This document shows, piece after piece, positions 7,490-7,818 of a stretch of DNA of 7,818 nucleotides. The position numbers and the translations under genes were made by a program. The DNA is from DASPMP01 sp035248725. GTDB taxonomy: Bacteria > Gemmatimonadota > Gemmatimonadetes > Gemmatimonadales > Gemmatimonadaceae. The notes beneath the pieces are model-generated. The model worked only from the letters and a program-made list of their open reading frames with translations. It was not told the origin of the DNA and did not search any database. The stretch spans positions 1 through 7,818 of the forward strand of contig DATFHG010000151.1 of NCBI GenBank assembly GCA_035248725.1, read 5' to 3'. Numbering within the stretch: position 1 is the stretch's first letter; each line of letters opens with the position of its first letter.

Positions 7490-7517
7490 TTGAAGTGAGG
7501 TCGCGGATTGATATCTT
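7490..7517 (+). promoter_or_regulatory. Candidate rRNA operon promoter
   Basis: TTGAAG (7490-7495, 4 of 6) and TATCTT (7512-7517, 4 of 6) are separated by 16 nt, about 175 nt before the 16S 5' end. A start near 7524 is expected. Position, spacing and the boxA-like motif just downstream support it as a promoter of the rRNA operon. An imperfect dyad GACC...GGTC (7484-7502) brackets the -35. Confidence 0.55.
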
Positions 7518-7521
7518 CCGC

Positions 7522-7539
7522 GTCCCGAAAAAACGGGGC
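7522..7539 (+). other. Hairpin near the 5' end of the rRNA leader
   Basis: GTCCCG (7522-7527) pairs with CGGGGC (7534-7539), including one G-U pair, around an A6 loop. It falls at the predicted transcription start and immediately precedes the boxA-like element. It could protect or pause the nascent transcript. It lacks a T-tract, so it is not a normal terminator for the upstream acidic gene. Confidence 0.45.
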
Positions 7540-7551
7540 TGTTTGAAAATC
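7539..7551 (+). promoter_or_regulatory. boxA-like antitermination element
   Basis: The sequence CTGTTTGAAAATC resembles the boxA consensus of rRNA leaders (GCTCTTTGAAAA-type in many bacteria), which binds NusB/NusE to keep RNA polymerase from terminating early. It lies about 15-25 nt after the predicted start and 140 nt before 16S, the expected place. Recognition is by similarity only. Confidence 0.5.
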
Positions 7552-7635
7552 GAATGAGTGACGTGCGATGGCTCTTGTTGATCTGCTCGCTCTCGTGGGC
7601 GGGCAGGGAAAGATCTAGAACACGAAAGTGATATC

Positions 7636-7658
7636 CGGACTCGATTGGATCGAGTTCG
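7636..7658 (+). other. 10-bp hairpin in the 16S leader
   Basis: CGGACTCGAT (7636-7645) pairs with ATCGAGTTCG (7649-7658), with one G-U pair, around a 3-nt TGG loop. The tight loop suggests a real RNA fold within the pre-16S leader, perhaps aiding leader folding or processing. The usual long stem that flanks 16S would need the downstream spacer, which is not in the window. Confidence 0.5.
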
Positions 7659-7686
7659 AGACAGTCGGGTTCGGTTCGAGCTGATG

Positions 7687-7705
7687 AAACTCTATTGGAG
7701 AGTTT
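7687..7705 (+). other. Hairpin pairing the leader with the 16S 5' end
   Basis: AAACTCT (7687-7693) is a perfect complement of AGAGTTT (7699-7705) around the 5-nt loop ATTGG. The 3' arm is the start of 16S that should pair within helix 1 of the mature rRNA, so this hairpin would compete with mature folding until the leader is trimmed. Confidence 0.55.
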
Positions 7706-7818
7706 GATCCTGGCTCAGGACGAACGCTGGCGGCGTGCTTAACACATGCAAGTCGAGGGGGGGTAGCAATACCTCACCGGCGAACGGGTGCGTAACACGT
7801 GAGCAACCTACCGATTTG
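7692..7818 (+). rRNA. rrs: 16S ribosomal RNA, 5' end (partial)
   Basis: The universal sequence AGAGTTTGATCCTGGCTCAG begins at 7699, which places nucleotide 1 (E. coli numbering) near 7692. It continues with GACGAACGCTGGCGGCGTGC, TTAACACATGCAAGTCGAG and ACGGGTGCGTAACACGTGAG, all standard conserved bacterial 16S blocks. The V1 region is very short: GGGGTA (7760-7765) pairs with TACCTC (7770-7775) around a GCAA tetraloop, replacing the long V1 stem of E. coli. The gene runs off the window end at about E. coli position 130-150. Sequence style is compatible with Gemmatimonadota or related phyla, but 127 nt is too little for firm placement. The exact 5' end is inferred from alignment to the conserved region. 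Confidence 0.98.

Noticed and set aside
7484..7502. Imperfect dyad GACC-N11-GGTC as terminator of the acidic gene
   Set aside because: Only four flanking pairs with mismatches inside and no T-tract; it may instead be an operator-like dyad over the rRNA -35.
7568..7618. 16-codon mini-ORF (MALVDLLALVGGQGKI) in the rRNA leader
   Set aside because: No Shine-Dalgarno site, and short frames are expected by chance; rRNA leaders are not normally translated.

Overview
The window comes from the chromosome of a GC-rich bacterium, probably Gram-negative because it carries a type IV pilus retraction ATPase. It ends in the first ~127 nt of a 16S rRNA gene. The 16S start has a very short V1 helix (helix 6 region capped by a GCAA tetraloop). 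Together with the gene repertoire this fits a Gemmatimonadota-like lineage, but that is a soft guess: the diagnostic part of 16S lies outside the window. I see no mobile element, prophage, CRISPR array or tRNA. This is core-type chromosome with a few unusual details.

Layout, left to right. (1) 1-233 (+): C-terminal 76 residues of an M28-type zinc peptidase. (2) 237-1580 (-): a complete CNNM/CorC-HlyC-type membrane protein, tail-to-tail with the peptidase with 3 bp between stop codons. (3) 1594-2520 (+): a complete cation diffusion facilitator (zinc/divalent-metal efflux) with a His-rich N-terminus. Genes 2 and 3 are divergent with only 13 bp between start codons. Those 13 bp hold a symmetric TAACTTA element that could be a shared -10 for two leaderless transcripts. 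(4) 2555-3010 and 3010-4722 (+): a two-gene unit of an unrecognised 151-aa protein made of two related halves and a PilT-like ATPase with an extra N-terminal module. The two genes overlap by 1 nt, and a strong intrinsic terminator follows. (5) 4828-5016 (-): a 62-residue Gly/Tyr-rich hydrophilic protein with a strong Shine-Dalgarno site. (6) 5172-7043 (+): TypA/BipA ribosome-associated GTPase. (7) 7134-7472 (+): a 112-residue protein that is ~58% Asp+Glu. (8) 7490-7691: promoter and leader of an rRNA operon, with a boxA-like motif and several hairpins. (9) 7692 onward: 16S rRNA.

How the pieces may work together. The CNNM/CorC protein and the CDF exporter share one tiny divergent promoter region, so both may serve divalent cation homeostasis. 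The 151-aa protein is translationally coupled to the PilT-like motor, which suggests a pilus or motility role. TypA, a GTPase of ribosome assembly and stress translation, and the poly-acidic protein lie directly upstream of an rRNA operon. No convincing terminator separates the acidic gene from the rRNA promoter, so a ribosome-related link is possible but unproven.

Two styles of translation start appear. The CNNM/CorC, CDF, 151-aa and TypA genes lack a Shine-Dalgarno site and have a -10-like hexamer 7-9 nt before the start codon (for CNNM/CorC, before an alternative GTG at codon 3). The PilT, 62-aa and acidic genes have Shine-Dalgarno sites. All promoter calls are by eye.
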